A stretch of 22,977 nt of DNA, taken from assembly GCA_009602725.1 (NCBI GenBank), contig WELB01000046.1, positions 531,839 through 554,815 on the forward strand. The letters run 5' to 3'. Below the pieces are notes generated by a model. The model ran no database searches and had not been told where the DNA came from. It saw nothing but the letters and a program-made list of their open reading frames with translations. A program made the position numbers and the translations under genes. The first letter of the stretch is position 1. Every line of letters starts with the position of its first letter. The DNA comes from Spirogloea muscicola (lineage: Eukaryota > Streptophyta > Zygnematophyceae > Spirogloeales > Spirogloeaceae). Shown here in pieces: positions 19,593-22,977 of this stretch.

Positions 19593-22500
19593 CTAGCGCA
19601 GCAAGGGCCTCGGCCGAGGGTGGCCGAAGCTGCCAGCTGGCCCCGCCGCGACGCCGTGCGCCAGGTGCTGCAGCGGCTTGCCCTTGTTGCCACTCGCCTG
19701 CAGCGCCCACCGACAAGTAAGTTCAGCGACTAATTAAAGGCGAGAGACATGTAACTAAAAGGTAACAGATGATTAGGCACCTAGTCAAGCAGTAGCAGCA
19801 ACTTCATATGCAAGAGCGTAGCTAGCTTGAGTACTAATGCCACTCAGCAGAATGGTTACTGCAGATGCAGGACACAATGCTGCCCAGTTACTTGGCCTTC
19901 AGCAGGGCTGCGCACCCGGGCCATGAGCTCCGCATAGGACCCCTCGAGGCAGCGCTTGAGGTCGCGGTAGGACACGATCAGCATCGACCGCTCGTCGCGG
20001 CTCATGAGCATCAGCTTCTCCGCCACACCCGCGTCCAGCTGCCACAGAGGGACGACGCAGCCTCAGCAAGCTCAACTTCCGGGACTAATAGCTGACTGCC
20101 TAGACCCGCCCTTAAAGTGAAGTCCTGGCTGGGGACACCTCAAGCCTGGAGCTGACATTGGGTCATGGGTCCACTATATGGCACATTCAACTGTGGCAGT
20201 AACTTTTCTAGATGGAGGTTTATTGAGGACAAGGGAGCCTCCACATTAGCACATTGCTGCGTGCTGCGCAAGCCTATCCGGACAAGAAACTGTGTGAGCC
20301 ACAACTCTAGCTTTCAACTTTTAACTTGTGAGCTGTTGCGCCCCGTGGGAAAAGCACACCTGTAATGTGCGAAACGAGCACAGTGTCTACATGAAATTAC
20401 CAACTTATGTGTTGTGTAAGGGAGAGCAGCAAACCTTGTTTAGGCACTCAATGACGTGGCCCCAGTCCATGTTGGGCTTTCCATCCTCAGTTGTCTGAGC
20501 GCACGAGACAGAGGCTGTATGATTTGTTGCTCAACTCATTAGTACGACAATCTTGCAGCAGCATGACTGCAGATGCACATGGCATGCTGAGCATCAAGTG
20601 ATTCCGGGGGCTTGACCCGATACAAAACAACCACTGGGAACTTCCGCTTGGAAACTCTGCTTGTGAGAAAGGCCTTTTCTCATCTATTCTTTCATATCAT
20701 GTATTGATGCAAAGTGCTTAGACTCCTAGACTTCCACCTCTACCACGTTTTCACTCTGATGGTCAGACTGGAGGCAGGCAGTCAGCAGCCGCTTGCTGAC
20801 CTGGTGGAAGATGAAGTCACGGAAGAGCTTGAGGAGGTAGCGGTCGCCAGTCTCAGCCCAGCCTGGGTCCATGTCGCCGCTGGCCTCGGGTCGCTCGTTG
20901 GCAAAGCCGAGCTTGACGAGGATGCGCAGCAGGCGGCCATTCTCCAGCTCCAGCGCCAGCTCGTCGAGCAACGTCTCATCAAGTGCCGTCAGCTGCTCCA
21001 GCTGGCCAACGACAGCAATGCTTAAGCTCAGCGCAACTTTTATGTTAATAGCTAGCAGAAAGTGCTGAGCCCTGGTAATAAGGTTGCATGCAGCAAAACA
21101 GCAAAATAAGTTAAATTCTTGTACATCTTGCTCGAGCATGGGAGCTTCAGATGCACATTGCAAGTAACCCAGTGGTCACTGTGCTAAGGAAGACAGCAGC
21201 AGTAGCGCCAAGCTTGTGTAAGGTGGAGGAGTAGAAGCTTCAGAGCATAGGCTCCACTTCAGACTGAGCACTCTAGGAGGTCAAGGATCTACTAGACAGT
21301 GATATCGGGGATCCACAACAACAACATGCTCACTGCACTGGGGCCGACATTTTACTGGGGCCGTCCTAGGCTGACATAAATACTGGCGGCAATTTCACAC
21401 GAATCATATCATATATTAATGTAATCATTTTCCCCCGGGAGAGCAGGTAGGAGGGCTTTTGTAACCAAGTCAAGGATGAAGAAAACCAAGACTTGGACCC
21501 TGAGACAACATTCTGCTAGACTGCTCAGACTAAAGTGTGCCTCTGCTAACCTCAAGCCTCATTGGACTAGTCGTAAGCTTCAATGGCTAATTCTCCCACT
21601 GACAAACATTTAAAGGTTATGTAAAAGCTAGGGCTGACAACTAGGCTAGAGTCTTAGCTTGGGCATCTGGTCAGCATTTAGGTGCTCATATTTAGGATGT
21701 GGGCATAAGTTACCTCCACGAACATCCGGTCGGCCAGGACCGGCAAGAGCTGCCGGATGGACGAGACGCCGCTGCCGACGCCGCCGTCGTCGGGCGCCGC
21801 CGCCAGGAGCGCCTGCGTGACGCGCACAAGGTCCGGCGAGAAGTGCAGCACCATGAAGTCGAGCGATGCGGTCGTGAGCGAGCCGCACGCCAGCGACAGG
21901 ATGAGCCGCCCGAGCCCCGCCAGGTCCTCCCGCTGGCTCACAGCCACAACCCCATGGACCTTGTGAGCCAATTATCGTTGTTATCTTATAATGCATATCA
22001 CTCAAGACATTGTTGTCTCAAGATCCACGTTAACATTCTGGGTATAAACAAGGCTCTCACAAGGAGCACATCAAGTGATAATACAGGTGGCCCAAGAATA
22101 CTTCCCAGGACCCCATATTCAGGGTCCCACCAACAATACCCACCAAAATCTTCATAAATTGGAGGTATGCCCTAATTACTGTCTCCTTGACATAAGAACG
22201 ACACTAACGCTCATGGGAGGGGGGCTAAAAATCAGAGTCAGGGAGCAGGCGCTTGCCTGTAGCACACGGGGGTCGTCGCTGGGGTCGCCGTTGAGCACGT
22301 CCAGCACGCCAATGGAGCCGACGCGCAGCCGCCGCCGGCTGCTCAGCAGCACCTTGGACGAGTCCAGCCCGCCAGGCCTGTGCCAGGGCCCCACTTCAAA
22401 ACTTTCAAGATAACTTTGACTACAAACCACTTATAACTCCAGCTTATGCATACATGCAATTTGAGGATAAGTGTCATAAGCCATGTGGATAATATTTAGA

Positions 22501-22977
22501 ACACTCTGCTGAATCTAAATCTACTCTCCTCTATGTCATGTAGCTTGCATAACAACCATCCACTTCTGAAGTGGAACTTAAGTACATCGTCTGATCTGTC
22601 AAACCCCAAGCTAAGCTGCTGAACAGGCAATGATGAGGTGTTACATACAAGTAGGTCCAGGCACCAGTACCACTTGACTGTGATCTTAACAGCAACCATT
22701 AATCCTGAGACACAGTGTGGTACAAATACTTAGGAACTACGGGACATTACCGGCAGGCGAGGCCGGCAGTGTGGATGGCGCGCAGAGCAGCGGCGAGCTG
22801 CACGAGGTAGCTCCACAGCTGCGGCTCCGTCGCCGCTGCAGCACGGTGGCCGCCGCCAGGGCCGCCGCTGGGGCCGCAGCCGAGGTGGGCGGCTCGCAGA
22901 GTGACGGCGCCGGGGACGTAATCATGCACCAAGTGCAGCGCGGCGGCGGCGGCGCCGCCGCTGGCGTCCTCCCCGCC
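19593..22977 (-). CDS. PAN3: PAN2-PAN3 deadenylation complex subunit PAN3, 3' part
   Basis: Exons: 22977-22751 (partial), 22377-22257, 21959-21714, 21001-20801, 20494-20435, 20038-19892, 19697-19593; about 368 residues seen, with the start beyond the window. PAN3 dimerises, binds PAN2 and poly(A)-binding protein, and directs cytoplasmic poly(A) shortening. Motifs: VHDYVPGAVTL and WSYLVQLAAALRAIHTAGLA of the pseudokinase, where the HRD position reads ACR and the DFG position SIG, as in PAN3; EDLAGLGRLILSLACGSL; then the coiled coil and C-terminal knob with ELENGRLLRILVKLG, DPGWAETGDRYLLKLFRDF, ECLNKLDAG and MLIVSYRDLKRCLEGS. The 22256-21960 intron appears to use a GC donor (CAG|GCAAGC). The last exon is inferred from a GC-rich in-frame block; without that splice the frame stops at 19856. 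The N-terminal zinc finger region is not in the window. Confidence 0.9.
21002..21713 (-). other. Longest PAN3 intron
   Basis: A 712-base phase-0 GT-AG intron that joins DRMFVE to LEQLTALDE. It is AT-rich compared with the exons. I see no repeat of the dispersed family, no RNA gene and no coding stretch in it. Confidence 0.7.

Noticed and set aside
1-22977. CRISPR array, operon, phage or integrated virus, toxin-antitoxin or biosynthetic cluster
   Set aside because: The genes are spliced eukaryotic housekeeping genes; no regularly spaced repeats, no viral proteins and no co-directional functional cluster were seen.

Overview
The window is nuclear DNA of a eukaryote in the green lineage (Viridiplantae). 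A green alga or early-diverging streptophyte is more likely than a flowering plant, but the species cannot be fixed from the sequence. The evidence is four spliced genes whose closest known architectures are plant ones, GC-rich exons cut by introns of about 90-710 bases, and a tRNA-Trp-like sequence with the plant cytosolic anticodon loop. I rebuilt all four genes exon by exon. Every junction keeps the reading frame and every intron is GT-AG, except one probable GC-AG intron.

Layout: (1) 3-2012, + strand: 3' part of a membrane RING protein of the plant transmembrane fragile-X-F-associated (TMEM185-like) family, 7 exons, 5' end outside the window. (2) 2013-3172: convergent intergenic gap. (3) 3173-10428, - strand: complete 13-exon gene for bifunctional L-fucokinase/GDP-L-fucose pyrophosphorylase (FKGP), 1120 aa. 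(4) 10429-12754: gap rich in a dispersed hairpin repeat. (5) 12755-15833, - strand: complete 7-exon H+/phosphate symporter of the PHT1 family, 546 aa. (6) 15834-19592: GC-rich CCAAT-bearing upstream region of PHT1, then a repeat-rich gap. (7) 19593-22977, - strand: 3' part of the poly(A)-nuclease subunit gene PAN3, 5' end outside the window.

The genes do not form a pathway. They cover membrane ubiquitin ligation, fucose salvage, phosphate uptake and mRNA deadenylation, and look like ordinary independent neighbours. I found no novel multi-gene system.

The unusual material is non-coding. A family of about 80-200 base repeats carrying a GGGCTGGC/GCCAGCCC hairpin occupies both upstream gaps in both orientations, and I saw no copy in the introns. 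A 31-bp perfect inverted copy of the PHT1 start-codon region lies just inside its first intron, beside an unresolved N. Two tandem tRNA-Trp-like sequences lie antisense in that intron. A telomere-repeat-like palindrome lies in FKGP intron 1, and a 73-bp tandem duplication lies upstream of PHT1.
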